Shown here one piece after another: positions 32,700 to 45,644 of a DNA stretch of 64,000 nt (its first letter is position 1; every line of letters starts with the position of its first letter). The stretch is from NCBI GenBank assembly GCA_934045905.1, contig OW203764.1, positions 27,454,954-27,518,953 of the forward strand, given 5' to 3'. The notes beneath the pieces are model-generated. The model saw nothing but the letters and a program-made list of their open reading frames with translations. It did not search any database and was not told where the DNA came from. This DNA is from Leuctra nigra. Its lineage: Eukaryota > Arthropoda > Insecta > Plecoptera > Leuctridae. Position numbers and translations under genes: made by a program.

Positions 32700-33632
32700 T
32701 ACCCCTTCTACATGCTCACTTTAATATAGTATGTTTAACATACATTTAAATGACGTCTCACTTTAGCACGTCTACACACTCACTTTATCTATTGAAGCAC
32801 TATCTGGTGACGATTCTGTAATTATTACCTTAATTTGTCGATTCAGTGCAGTGTTATTCTAATGACAGTGAGGAGATTTCACATGAATGGTCCAGTGAAG
32901 TTATTTCCAAAATATGTTCCAGCTGTCAGTTCAAGTTGAAAACAAAATCACTCTTGGATGACATAGCCTCACTTTTAACACTCATAAGCACTTATTTATT
33001 ATTTTAAAATTGTTTTGAGCCTTTGTGTTAGGTAAAAAAGTATTATTAAATAGCACGCAACACACTTACAAATTCAATGAAACATTTTAACTTGAATATG
33101 TATACAATTTTACTATTAAATCTAGAACTGAAGAAGAACAAAAGCGAATCGTTTTTAAAAATAATCTCGCGAGATCTCGCGTCTTGCGTTAAACTATCTC
33201 TATGGTTAAACATAGGTTAAACATAGGTCCGTCGCGAACTTGAAGTGCGGCGTCATTTAAGGGAAGCTTGTTCATCTACACGGTATACTTAAAGTGAGGG
33301 GCTACTAAAGTCCTATGTTTTTTTTTTTTTTTTTTTTTTGTCTGGGGCTTAACGTCGCACTGTTCTGCAGCGAGGCTAATGGCGACGGATGGATGATTAT
33401 GATGATGATTGGGAGATGATGGTGAAGAGTAGGTAAGGATGGAAGGAAGGAAGGAGGCGGTCGTGGCCTATTAGTAGGGTACCTTCCCAGCATTTGCCTG
33501 AAGACTGAGGGAAAACCACGAAAAACCCCAGTCAGGAAGGACGGCCGCGGGAATCGAACCCGGGCCTCCGGAATACAAGCTGAGAGCGTTAACCACTCAC
33601 CCAACCTGTAAAGTGAGCATGTAGAAGGGGTA
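32700..33632. mobile_element. PIF/Harbinger-like nonautonomous element with TTA duplication
   Basis: About 24-bp perfect inverted ends, TACCCCTTCTACATGCTCAC and complement, are flanked by TTA (32697-32699, 33633-33635). The paralogue at 9950-10959 has a single TTA at the site (CTTCTTTAAGCTTC). Subterminal repeats TCTACACACTCACTTTA follow the left end. A CGCGAGATCTCGCG palindrome lies near 33168. A SINE is nested inside. Confidence 0.8.
33319..33604 (-). mobile_element. tRNA-derived SINE with poly(A) tail
   Basis: The minus strand starts with a tRNA-like head: A-box-like TGAGTGGTTAAC and B-box GGTTCGATTCC. The body contains GACTGGGGTTTTTCGTGG and CCCTCAGTC, and a 19-nt A-tail closes it (T-run at 33319-33337). 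Related pieces lie at 1470-1505, 11797-11995, 31966-32140 and 38838-39053. It is nested in the TTA-flanked element at 32700-33632. Confidence 0.75.
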
Positions 33633-34392
33633 TTAAGCTTCTGTTCCAAGGCAAGGCCTGTAGAGAAGCCAAGCTATCCACAATGTACAGTAAAATAAAA
33701 GCATTTTTGAGCTAGCGCATAAAATCGGATGCAGTACGAAGGCCAAATCCTCTACTTGGTTTAAGTTTAAATAATGTCTTCTGATTGGTCGACAATAAAA
33801 ATGTTCACATTATAAGTTCAAATTTTGCATGGTGATCAAGACCAACTTAATATTAAATTTTACATATTATTGTAAGCCCAATCAAAGTATTAATTGTAAT
33901 TTTACGAGTTTAGTATCGGATGTCGCAAGAGATTTCTGGAGAAGGTATGAAGGTAAGACTTCACGACACAATGGATCTGTTATTCATCCAGAGTATTATG
34001 GAGATTGAAAAATTGCAGAGAAAATCGTCTTGTGCCGTGTCGTGCATCGTTACTATGGGGATGTTGCATGTTCTGTGCTCGCTCATCAACGCGTTACACT
34101 GAGCGTTTTCCTAGTAATTGAATCTAAGTAGGTACTGACAGTGTCTAAAAATATGTTCCAACACAAAAATTGTGATATCATAAAAATGTCAAAAGCAGAG
34201 TCACTCTTTCATATTGTAGATTATTAAATTGATTGAAACACGAGGCTCTTCATGAAAAACCAATTCTCAAACACGACGTCCAATTTATGACAAGGCGCGT
34301 GAGTCTCATATAACCAAACCTCATTAAATCCGTGAATAGTGATTGTTATCTTCTAGGCGGGCGATGTTTTCGCGGCGGTCTCGCTGCGTGGC

Positions 34393-34427
34393 TACAAAAG
34401 CGAGGGGCAGCGCGACGTCGAGTCAGT
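34393..34427 (+). promoter_or_regulatory. TATA-like box and TCAGT initiator
   Basis: TACAAAAG at 34393-34400 and TCAGT at 34423-34427. The distance from the first T to the initiator A is 32 bp. This mirrors the Reeler promoter architecture. Local base composition shifts to GC- and CpG-rich from about 34357 to 34512. Confidence 0.5.
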
Positions 34428-34513
34428 CATCTGCGATGCGGCGTCCCGACGCCACGCCGACGTCTCGCTGAGCAGTCGCTGAGTCTTGCGGCGCGCGATC
34501 GCACCCGATGCAA
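34425..34513 (+). CDS. First exon of a plus-strand gene, coding only Met-Gln
   Basis: A GC-rich island in AT-rich DNA. Transcription is predicted from the A of TCAGT at 34425. An 11-codon upstream open frame runs 34436-34471. The last six bases (34508-34513) read ATG CAA, directly followed by a strong GTAAGA donor. A first exon that ends a few bases after the ATG is common for small secreted insect proteins such as cuticular proteins. The next exon should start in phase 0 with a signal peptide. I checked the obvious plus-strand acceptors to the window end and found none that fit, so the product is unknown. Confidence 0.45.
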
Positions 34514-35539
34514 GTAAGACACGATCTACTATGTTGCTAACACGGGCGTCGTTAATGACACGATTTAGGGATATTATTTAGAGGAAAATTAATTGATATT
34601 TTGTAGAGCCTTTATTGAATTTTATAGGTACTAATAATGCAAATTTTCCCAACTAAACAAATACTACTTGTATAATTTGGGATACGTTTGTGTTTAAATT
34701 TCTTATTAATAATACTTACCATAGATTTCCTTTCTGATCAAAAATATAAATTATTTAGTATGAGTGTTTCATATTATTATAACAATCTAAGGGAAATTTA
34801 TAGGTACATTTTGTCTTTCGTTTAACATATTTTCCTTTCCGTACATAATATATGAAAGTTATATAGTATTTTGGTGTTTTATTAATATCATTATTTTATT
34901 TAAATTCACATTTTGAATTTAAACGATCTCATATTTACAATTTTAGCGTTTTAGGGTAGGCTACCACATTTTGTTGTGGTTCGTTTATAAGTGCAATAAA
35001 TTAAAATTAAATATTTATGTTCCAAACACTTGTACTAATTGCTACAAGGGAAGAAGTGATACAAAATGAACATATTCTGTGAAACATGTCCTGTAATTAC
35101 TGACAAACGTGAGTTAGTAATTCTTTGTAAACATATTCACAGTTTACACGTGACGTCGTCCCATTATTGCGCGACCATCTTGGTGTAACATGTCAGAACA
35201 TGCCAATCTGTGTTTCGGTAATTTGTTGCTAGTATTACCTATTGGTAAACTGTGCAATTGTAGACTGCAGAAGAAGTTCTAATATGTATAAAACCACCTC
35301 ATTTACCAAATATCTTAACTGATGATAATAATAATTAATAAGTTAAACTTAAAATGAAAATCAGAATGATCGAAAATGTACTTTTATATTATTGATGTAA
35401 AACAAAAGAAGCTCTTGCAAACTTGTAGGTGCTCCAGTACAATGGTGCATTATCTCCAGATGGTTCCAGGTAATAAACTAACCGGAACGTCACATTTTAT
35501 ATAAAGACTTGACTGGAATCTGACAAAAGATTTTATTTA

Positions 35540-35872
35540 AGTCACTCACACTGCGAAGCTACACTGCAAGCAATTTTTTGCTTTATTTTGCACGTTTAAA
35601 AAGCGGTTAGTCCAATCGACAAAGTATTTATAGACTTGTTGCTGTTTTAAGAGTTTTAAAATAGCTGTCACAAGCAATATAATATCGAAAAGTACAAAAA
35701 TTACGACGCATGGATTTGTTATTAAATTATTCCAGAGTGTATGGAATTTTAAAAGTGTTAATGAAAATCAGACATAATGTTTATCTTTGGTTGAGTGGAT
35801 AGTGTTTGGTTAGAGATGTTACACGTATCGGTATTAGCTCATCAACGCGTTACACTGAGCGTATTTCTAATA
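35540..35872 (+). mobile_element. 3' fragment of the Helitron-like family
   Basis: It matches the third module of 29406-30945 (TTGTTGCTGTTTTAAGAG, GATAGTGTTTGGTTAGAG) and ends with CTCATCAACGCGTTACACTG and a mutated tail (GCGTATTTCTAATAG). Confidence 0.55.
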
Positions 35873-38837
35873 GTAACTGATTTGGTGTAATTAAGAAGAC
35901 TTAGTATACATGTCGAATAACCGATATGATTCGATATTCTTATCATGATTTAATAATATATTATTTTACTTTGGGGATTGTCGACATAGATTAAGAATTC
36001 GACTGTCATTTGAGCGTAGAAGACACCTGTGTCTGAATTTATCTCAGTTTTAAATAATGTTCTTCTGGGAAACATTCAAGTAGAATGTGTGCTGCTAGAG
36101 CGCATAGATTGAGTGTCATACTTAGTGCATGTACGGCAAGCGTAGGAATAGAATGAAATTATTTATTGCCTAAGTTGAGTCAAGTTTTATACGTCTGTGG
36201 ACTTTATGGACCTTTCAGTGCGCCTTTTTATATTGGCAAAGAAGAATTGATATTTGTTCTTTGATATTCCAATAAGTTGACAATGTTCGCGAGTTTTGTT
36301 TGCAGCTCACATATTTTCAATTCGGAAGAAAAAAATATTTAAAGTCAAAATTGTGATCTCAGATTTTTTTATTTAATAATGTAGTATATCAATTGAATTT
36401 CCAATGAAGTGTAATAATGAAAAATCTTTCTGTTCTTTTTTATCTTTATTGAAATATTCGTGGCAGTAAAAAATGCCCTTTGGTAACGTCTCTCCCAATT
36501 TCTTTGCCAGTAAAATACCACGTGAATAATTAAATGTGATGAAAATGTCAAAAAGCATGAACTGTCATGTAGTACATACATTACCCGTACATCATTCTTC
36601 ATGTCATGATTCCTTTATAATATGTGATGTGCAGTTTTGACAATGACGGTAATCAGTATTAGTTAAAATATAATGCAATTGATGAGTGCATGATCACACA
36701 ATACTAAATCAACGCGCCAAGTAAATAAATGTATTAAAATCACAATGATTACAATTCATGACATTCACTCTGGCTTTTCGTTGTGTTCAGATAGTTTCAA
36801 ATGATGCGAAAATATATAAATACTGCATAAATAAATATTGAGCTCGAGGATCATCATGATGTTGAAAGAGAGGTTATGTACCTATATGTTTTTACTCGAT
36901 TGAAACTACTTTTTATTTAAATCTAAACCTGTCAACGCATTACGGCATTTACCAAGATCCTTTATCACCAGAATATACGCCTACATTTGTGGCCAAAATT
37001 GAGTCAAAAGGTTTCAAATATTGTTCAGTATTTTGATTGTTACAAAAAAGAAGTAGATTCATAGTTTGCATTCTCTTCCTTTTTTACTTTAGCAATGCAA
37101 AAAATTGAATTTTCCCCCGATGGCGGACATTATGTTGGCACGTTGACGGGTTGGATTTAACTTATAAATGGAGGTAAATCGATGTGTTTTTTTGTAAAGT
37201 GAGTGCAGTTCTTCATATTACAATTACCTAGCATAACCATTAAAATGTTCAAATATCGTCAAAAAAGAACAGAATCGAACGAGTCACAGCTATTTTGAAT
37301 GGTGCCATCGAAATGGTAAACAATGAGATGATTTCACATGCAAGCTATATGAATTAATTAGCTGATGAAATGTGCACAAGAAGGTGAAGTTAAATGTCAA
37401 GTTATGATGAGATCTTCCCGTATTCGTCGAACGATGAATATAGATAGTTATTAAAGAACAGATGACACATATTTTGAAATATCCTAAAATGTTTTATCTT
37501 ACAATTGTGATTGATTGTAATTAAATTGATAAATTCATCACTACACGAGGTCACATGTAAAATATCAAGACGGTTCGACGTTCATTTTAAAACATACCGG
37601 AGAAATTTTTTGAAAATATAGACAGAAATTCTAGAATTGTAAATAATATCTATACTTATATCTGACCAAATTTCAGCTTGATCAGAAAACAAGTAGAATC
37701 TAAAGAGCGCGAACAACCAAAAAGTAAAAGATCAAAAGCCGAGTCGAGAGACAAAACCATTTACCTTAATATGTATGTGTGTGGTTAGCAGTGACGATGA
37801 TAACAAAGATGACACGACGAAGATGACTATGACTATTGATGATGCAGAGACGCCTAAGGGATGAAGTTTCAGATTACCTATCGCCTCTGGTTCGACTCCC
37901 GCTCAAGGCATCACAGATGCATGAGGCGTCGCAAGTAATCTCCACTATCTCGAACCCTTCTCATATCACAGCGCCTCTTTAGAAAATAAGAATCTCCTAC
38001 ATTGACATGTCTTATCTAAACTCAATGTCACTCCATTATTCACGAGAATGCGATGCATCACTTGATTGCCGATTTGCGATCATCTTGCAAAATGATCCCT
38101 TCGACGTTGATTCTCATTTCGTTCGCGTTTGACGTCACTATTGATGAACTATGCAGTTATCTACATGACATTGGCAGCCGGCATATGCCGTCAAAATATG
38201 GACGAAATTGCGGAAATCAAAAAGGTAGGGTGATCATTCGGGTAGGTCCTTAGTCTTCACACATTGTTTTGTAGGTATGAAGAAGACGCAATAATCATCT
38301 TCATCATTCTACATGCACAATAAAAAATAATATACTGTTTCAACAGCTCGGCAGTATTACAAGACGAGGAATTGTTTTTAGTAGACATTTTGACTGAAAA
38401 GCTTTAAAAATGTGTAAGCCGTAGAAATGCTCGAGTTTCTACTTTGCAGTGAACATAATTGTTCAAAATATGACGCATACATTCTTTTTGTATGTATTCT
38501 TTCTCACAGAATTTCAAGACATTAGCTTAATTTGTATGATATGGGATCAACAAATTACATATTTTGGATGACACTTCGTTTCAAAATGTATACGTCATTA
38601 GCTGAGTTAGACGAACGACTCGAACGAAATACTAAGTAGTTTGAAACATTATGCATTGAAGAGCTCACATGACAACAATTTAATGAAGACACAATAGTGT
38701 CTTAACTAAGGAAAACAGTCTCTGTTAAAGTTACAAAAAGACGCACATGTTTTGCTCTAAACCAAAGTCACTTCTCAGTCACCTCAGAACTGTCATCGTG
38801 GATTTTAATTATGCGTGTTCCTCTTCTTATTTTAGTG
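35873..38837. other. AT-rich DNA with no well-supported gene
   Basis: Apart from the weak exon at 38140-38225, nothing is convincing. A B-box-like GGTTCGACTCCC at 37893-37904 hints at a decayed tRNA-type SINE. Confidence 0.5.
38140..38225 (+). CDS. Weak candidate signal-peptide exon
   Basis: From ATG at 38140 an open frame reads MNYAVIYMTLAAGIC and then a charged stretch MDEIAEIKK, ending at a good donor (AAAAAG then GTAGGG, 38226). A hydrophobic start followed by a charged helix with one Cys is what a small secreted carrier could look like. The frame is short and has no promoter or partner exon. Confidence 0.18.
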
Positions 38838-39053
38838 GTGTTTCGTAGCACTGTTCTGCAACAAGGTTAATGAAGCTTCATGAACTATTATGAAGACGAT
38901 TGTGAGATGATGACGATGATGAAGACAGTTCAGAATAGACGGAGGGAACGACATAATCTTGGGACATGATTACTGAGCATTCGCAGTAATTTTCTCTTGA
39001 TTGCATGAAAAACATTGGGCAGGAACGATGGAATCGGGAATCAAACCAGGGGC
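38838..39053 (-). mobile_element. Diverged copy of the tRNA-derived SINE
   Basis: GCACTGTTCTGCAACAAGG, an (A/G)-rich GATGATGA stretch, and GGAATCAAACCAGG correspond in order to the 33.3-kb SINE. The B box is mutated. Confidence 0.55.
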
Positions 39054-40421
39054 CGTATTCTAGAACTTTTAAATTCCCAATTCTGATGGAATCTGATTCG
39101 GTGCAATGTTAATACTTATGGCCGTGACCGGATGTGTATTTACGTAGGCTAACTGAATTCGAGACACAGGTCTCGAATTCGCATAGACTTCGTAGTCGCA
39201 TTTTGCAACTCCGTAGCCTAACTGATTTCGAGACCTATCCAAGTCTCGAATTCGTATAGACTTCCGAGTGAGATTTCCAACTCCGCAGCCTAACTGATTT
39301 CGAGACTTGCACATGTCTTCAATTCGCACGCTTGATATGAAATATGGGATACTTCAAATTTAAATGTCGAATTCACGCGTATTACTAATTATTTTCTTTC
39401 TCTATCAACTAATAGCAACACATTGTTCATTAATATATCTCTGTAAGCAAATTAGTAATATTAATATTATTAAAATACCTAGAGAAAAATATCGTTCTAC
39501 GCTAGTCACCAAGAGCAAAAAGGGATAGGTAATACCATTTCCCTATCCAATTAATAATCACTTGATAATTACATAAATCTATCGTGTCAATATTATATTT
39601 TAAATACAAATATAATATTGACACGGATAATATTTTTAAAAGATATAAAATAATATTGAAATAATTTTGCAGAAGGGAAATTCTCATTAAGAAGGTAGGT
39701 TAGAATATTTGAATTTCAATATGTTTATTTTTGATGTTTGGAAAATACAAGGCAATTATATATAATTAATAACCGTCCGCACGTAATTTCTCATTTCTTA
39801 AACATTTTCTAATGAATGAAAGGAATCATTGAGCCACATTTAAGTACAATTCCCTTAAATTACAAAATACTTGATTAAAAATAGTAGGAAACAGAATATG
39901 TTTGCTCCTTAAAAAAAATACGAATTGTCACTTTCACTCAACATTCAACATTAATTAACTGATTTAAGAGTTCCATTAGTAAAATAACAAACATTGAATT
40001 AATAGATTTACTGATATAAAATCATTTACATATCTACACGTGAATTTACTATGTAATGTAACTGTCAATGAAAATCTATAAATATTTTTTAGTTCGGAAA
40101 ATTAAATTAAAGATTCATTATTAATGATTATATTTTGTTTAGATTTAATATCATTTGACATGATGATTTATAACGGCATGCAAACTCCTTTGACAACCAG
40201 ACATACCCTATCAGCTGATCGAGACACGGAAGAACGAAGGCAGCCGAAAGCAGCCGAGAACCGACGAAGTTGGTCTCGAATTCAGTTAGGCTACGGAGTT
40301 GCAAAATGCGACTACGAAGTCTATACGATTTCGAGACCTGTGTCTCGAATTCAGTTAGCCTACGTAAATACGCTGACCGGATTCCATCAGGAATGGAATT
40401 GGGAAAACGTTCTAGAATACG
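39054..40421. mobile_element. Element with about 190-bp terminal inverted repeats (TTCTAGAAT family)
   Basis: The left arm starts CGTATTCTAGAAC and contains GTAGGCTAACTGAATTCGAG and GACTTCGTAGTCGCATTTTG. The right arm (about 40264-40421) is its complement, ending GTTCTAGAATACG. The core (39400-40200) is AT-rich with no coding frame. Confidence 0.7.
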
Positions 40422-40810
40422 CCTTCTGGGGCCCTATTCTATAGAACTTAAATACAAAATGCCACTAGAATTCGTTATCATGCCATGTTAATCCTTATGG
40501 CCGTGACCGGATTCCATCAGGAATGGAATTGGGAAAACGTTCTAGAATACGCCTTCTGGGGCCCTATTCTATAGAACTTAAATACAAAATGCCACTAGAA
40601 TTCGATATCATGCAATGTTAATCCTTATGGCCGTGACCGGATTCCATCAGGAATGGAATTGGGAAAACGTTCTAGAATACGCCTTCTGGGGCCCTATTCT
40701 ATAGAACTTAAATACAAAATGCCACTAGAATTCGATATCATGCAATGTTAATCCTTATGGCCGTGACCGGATTCCATCAGGAATGAAATTGGGAAAACGT
40801 TCTAGAATTG
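40421..40810 (+). repeat. Exact 130-bp tandem array, three units
   Basis: GCCTTCTGGGGCCCTATTCT recurs at 40421, 40551, 40681 and 40811, spacing 130 bp. Each unit is itself a short palindromic MITE (ATTCTATAGAAC ... GTTCTAGAAT) of the neighbouring family. The units differ by only a few bases, so the array is recent. Confidence 0.85.
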
Positions 40811-40849
40811 GCCTTCTGGGATCTCCGGAGTGCAAACTTGTTCTAGTTA

Positions 40850-42524
40850 TTTTAAAATAATTTATTACTTTCTAGAGAACGTTCCTTGTAACGCGTTGTT
40901 GAGCGAGTAAGGTCGGTTTTAATAGCTGTTTCTGCAAACGCGTCAAATGATTGTTCATGACTTGTCTACTCCATGCGTCAAGTGAATGGTACTGTTTCAA
41001 GTTCGTTTATACCGTATATTATCTTGTGAACAGAAAATAATCATATTTCATTTTAACAATGTAAAATTACACCCTTACTCAGGGTAGTTGTAAAATAGCG
41101 CTATAATCTCGAAAACATTTTAGTATTGAAAGAGATTACCATTGGCCTAGGTTGTTAGAATTTTATTTATTGAAATTTATAGTTCAGACCTAATTCGACA
41201 ATTTATTGATGAAAAGCACATGAGGACTTTAATACAATTCTATGGCCGAGAATAATTCATAAACATTTTATTATCTAGTGAGTACAAGGGTATGTCGTGT
41301 ATTAATGGGTCAATTTGTAATGCTTATTAGCCATTTTATTAGTAAATAAGCTATAAATCTGTATAATTAGTTAGTAAATTAATAAGTAGAAAATATATAA
41401 GTTTTGCAGCATTGTAATGAATAATAAGCAGATGGTATGGTAGAATTTGTCATAGCGGCGGAATTGGAACAAGATATAGATGAGTCAACTCATCTTGTCG
41501 GATATAATTTGCTAAAAGTTAGGTCACACGCTTGATGCCAACAACTCTATAAAATTTCAGCGTCTTAAGTTAAGGTGTTTGTGACTTGGGCATCAGCTAC
41601 AAAAAAGCACAGAAAAAACAACGAACGTGCAAAGAATCTCTATAAAGGCGGCCATCGGCGTCCTCTTTATATCGAAACAAAAAATAGAAAGCTTCTTTCT
41701 ATCAAATATTTTGTGCCGAAATGATAGCAAAAGCAATGACAGGAATAAATGATGATTTATGACATCATGGGCCAAGTGAGATTCTTTTGTTTCTCATGGA
41801 CAATATAAAATAAAAACTATAAAAAGTGTCTTTACTTTGATATGCGTCACGTTGGTGACACAAGATAGGTTAAATTTATCTGATCAAAATTGTGTGGTTC
41901 GTATACTCATTATAGTTTATTCGGCAGCTTACATAAGAACACATCAGCCATTCAAATGTGTGGCACCAAAATGTCCGCCGCTTCATAAATGACAAGGCGT
42001 AAAGGTGTGGGGGTTGTCACATGCAAACTGTCAACTGCGTTTGATTGTTTTTTTACACATAATATTAATAAAACCCTTGTCCTATTTAAGCTTTATAAAT
42101 AGAAAATAGAAAAGGTGTGTCAAAAGAAAACCGAATAGCAAGCTAACAAGAGCATAAAGTCGACATTATCCATTCCATAAGAGAAAATGTATTAATTGTC
42201 CATTCATAAAAGTTCAATTTCCTGGAAGAACTGTGTGCTTTTTCTGTGTGAAAGTCCGCTTTAATGCCAGATAAACACGATTGGTTGGCCTCTTTACCTA
42301 GTGGACTTTTACTTTTCCCCATTTTTACATTTCCCCTCCTACTCAGTACCTACAGATAACAGATCCACATCAGATAACAGAGCTAGAGTGACAAATGTTA
42401 GATAATAAAGGACCTATTCATTTTTTGCGTTAAACTTGAGTCATGACACCAGTGTTCTCGAATCTCTTGTAAAAGCAATGTTGCCAAGTCTCACACGAGA
42501 TCCTTGCATGTGTACTTGTCTACC

Positions 42525-42574
<50 letters not shown>

Positions 42575-43002
42575 CCATCACGGCAACGTTTTAGTCACGT
42601 GATAGTAAGTGATTGGATCACAACATTTCTCAAGGGGTACAACGCGGTGAATCTTTCGGCCAATGAAAGCTCGCGATTTAAATTTGATTTTCAAAACGTT
42701 CCTTGTGACGCATTTCCTAGAAAGCTCGAGCGATTGGAAATAACAACTCAATCAAGAAGGAAGAGGTAAATGGCAAGAGTTTTGGTCCCCGATCAGAGCA
42801 TAATGTGAATACGACGGCTTCCTTGCTGGTTCAATAACTTTAATATCAATTCTGATGGGAAAAGTAGATTGAAACTTTCCTTCATATAAAGCTAAGCTTG
42901 ATCAACATTACTCGGCAATGTTGGCTCATACTTTATGAACATGTTGATAAGTAATTTTTATCCGAGGATCGAAGTAGCTTCGGTAAAAAAAAATGATTTT
43001 AA
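40850..43002. other. Intergenic DNA with a (CT)n microsatellite
   Basis: An uninterrupted CT repeat of about 46 bp lies at 42527-42572. No gene or well-bounded element otherwise. Confidence 0.55.
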
Positions 43003-43320
43003 TGAGCGAGCGAAGCGAGCGTGTCCTTTTCACTATTTTGACAAAGACATCTGAGGCCATATTCTAGAATATTTGTATTCCCAATTCTGATGGAATTCGA
43101 TCCCATGCAATGTTAATCTTTATGTCCGTGACCGGATTCCATCAGAATGGAATTGGGAAAACGTTCTAGAATAGACCTCCTGATTTTTTGTTTGTTTGAT
43201 TGTTTGTTTGTTACTGCCGGTATACAGGTCACACCGTTTCTCCGATCGAGCTGAAATTGTGCACAACATGTAATGCCCTTCTTACATGGTGTGCACAATT
43301 TCAGTGGTTTACAGTCTGAT
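43003..43320 (+). mobile_element. 5' part of a Helitron-like copy with a nested palindromic MITE
   Basis: TGAGCGAGCGAAGCGAGCGT start. After an inserted TTCTAGAAT-family MITE (about 43056-43168) the body resumes with TACAGGTCACACCG and GATCGAGCTGAAATTGTGC. The 3' part is missing. Confidence 0.65.
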
Positions 43321-43375
43321 TTTAAAAAAATAATAAAAAAATATATACTTCTTTTATACCTGTACTTGCGTCTTC

Positions 43376-44025
43376 CATAGGCGTGTAATGGGTCAGCCTC
43401 AACTAAAAAATTATAATATGTGGTCCACATAGTGACAAATTTTTGTTTTAAAAGGGTTAAGACAAAAAAATCTCCCTGCGGGGCAGACTGGAGTTGCTCA
43501 AATCACTGGAATCAAGTACTAGGTTGATCAAAAACACAATATTTTAAAGAAAATATCACGAAAACAATGCCTAGGTACCTTTCAAAAACATGGTTTTCTC
43601 ATAAAACGCTATGTTTTTGCCCTGCAAAATTCTTTTGCTTACAGCAAGCATTTTTTAAAATTCTAACAAAATATTATTTGGAAATTCAAAGGGCCATGCT
43701 ATGTTCAAAACTCATAAAATTCCATCAAATCCACTTGAGGATCACAATATTTCTCCGGGGCTATGCGCCCTGTCTGAGGGCTCTTACCCCAGCTACCCTT
43801 TGTTATAAGTATCATGATTTGGCCCCCAAACGTCTCAAAATTGATTTTGAAGCGCCAGAAAATCAAAAAATGCCCTGCGGGGCAAGGTAGGGGGCGCGCC
43901 CCCCAAGCCCCCCTTAACGCGTGGGAATTTTTTCCCATGGACTTTCCCCCCTTGGCATTAATCCTGCCGGTGCCCTTGTTGCCCCCCCCCCCCTCCCCCA
44001 ATGATTTCTCCTGCGCACGCCTATG
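43376..44025. mobile_element. hAT-like element with C/G-rich interior
   Basis: The inverted ends CATAGGCGTG / CACGCCTATG are flanked by GTCTTC on both sides (43370-43375, 44026-44031). A 6-bp match is seen where hAT would give 8. The interior has CCTGCGGGGCA repeats and a run of C, as in 3967-4273. Confidence 0.6.
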
Positions 44026-44031
44026 GTCTTC

Positions 44032-45644
44032 GCTTTCTCAAGTCACCGTTAAATCAGTTGTGAAGTTGAATAGGACTTACACTGGAATGTTTATGTTGAT
44101 CGGTTTCGAAAACATTATTGAAAAATCTGCCCTTTGTCTATTATCAGCCTTTCACTATTATAAACACACACTTCTGTGTTCTTGTGATTTTGTCTAGAAA
44201 AATAATAATTGTTAGATGTTCTTGTATTACAAGTAACAAACATTTTTAACAGCATCTGTAAATATTCCAATAGAAAATCAGGCATTTTCCGCCCTTTAGC
44301 TATTTGATGTTTAAAAACAAGTAAGTTTAGAGATACACAGTTTTAGTTTATGTAAATCCCAGATAAATAAATTCAAACTCTTACACGATTTTTATACATT
44401 CTATTAGCATTTTTTCACAGACAAAAGTACCTTCAAGGTGCATATAGCGATGGTTTTGTTGTATTACCATGTGCTTTAGCATCTGCTTGCCGCCTGCTTT
44501 AGAGACAGATAGAATAGTCACTCAGAGGTAGAAGGCCCGACGTCCATTTTAATGTTAGTGAAGAGAGCTCAAACTTGCCTGCAGGTGACACCAGCAATGT
44601 TTAAGAGAATACTATACAATGATTGTGTTAGTTAACTTCGGGTAAATTAAATTGCAATTGCAGGTAAATTGTAATTAATAGAAGTGGTTCCATGATTTCA
44701 AAGATGTTCAAAGCAAAACCGAGAATATTGATTTCGGGCTTTCTACTGCTAAACTACCTACATAATTACATTTTTAAATTCCGTGATAAGTCCGAACTAA
44801 TAGGCTACAAATGGCTCCTTCCCATAAGTCCTACCCATCTCTTCTTGCTTTCATCTAAATTCTTCTAACGAGCTACATATTGATTCACTCAGTCATATTA
44901 AGGACAATATTGAAATTAGAAACTGCAAAATAAGCAGGCAAATATCAAATCAAATGTGTCATTAATATCGGTGAAAAGGACTGGTTTTATGAATTCATAA
45001 ATCAATCACGAGAGTTTCAATTATTTTAATCTACATTTTCGGAAGTTGAATTGCAGAGTCAGTAGAAAAACCAGTCGATTCCACTGAAGAGAGTGACAAG
45101 CTGTCAATGATGGTTTTTTCAGCGTACAATTGAAAGTGAACCAATTTGGTAGATCAGAATACAATTTAAACCACAAAATGAGAAAAACTATCCGTATCGG
45201 TATTAGTAATCGTTTAGATCTAAATGTAGATCTACATGTCAGTCACGTCAGTCAAAATGAACTCTATATTTTTAGCATTAAAATTTCTCTGAAAATAATT
45301 CTCAAAACTGTGCTAAAAATCTAGCATAGACTATTTTAGATAGAATAAAATATCACAAAATTAGAGAGCAATATTTTCTCATCGCCGTTCGCTAAAAAGT
45401 AATTCGAAGCTCACCGACTAGTCACTACAGACTGCATATAGGTACACCCGAACAAATAGGGGGATTGTCTGTGGATTATCTGATTAAGGTTTGATGGCAT
45501 CATCCCATGAACTCTGTGCTTATGCATTACAAAGATTTATTGTCAAGGAACCTGACCAGCAGCCGATCAGTTTTGTGCAAAGTACCGTGTTTTATTCGTT
45601 TGAGTGTACATTTAACAAGCGTTGTTGTGATTCGCGACTATTTT
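44032..45644. other. AT-rich intergenic DNA
   Basis: No gene or bounded repeat seen. Short open frames only. Confidence 0.5.

Larger units (their letters stand above)
32163..34114 (+). mobile_element. Helitron-like copy interrupted by a TTA element
   Basis: A|TTGAGCGAGCGTAGCGAG start, GAGCGTTTTCCTAG|T end. Removing 32700-33635 restores near colinearity with 9950-10959. Confidence 0.82.

Noticed and set aside
40870..40910. Helitron-like 3' end on the minus strand
   Set aside because: Only AACGCGTTGTTGAGCGAG-like text remains; the CCTAG and hairpin spacing are lost, so it cannot be told from chance or decay.
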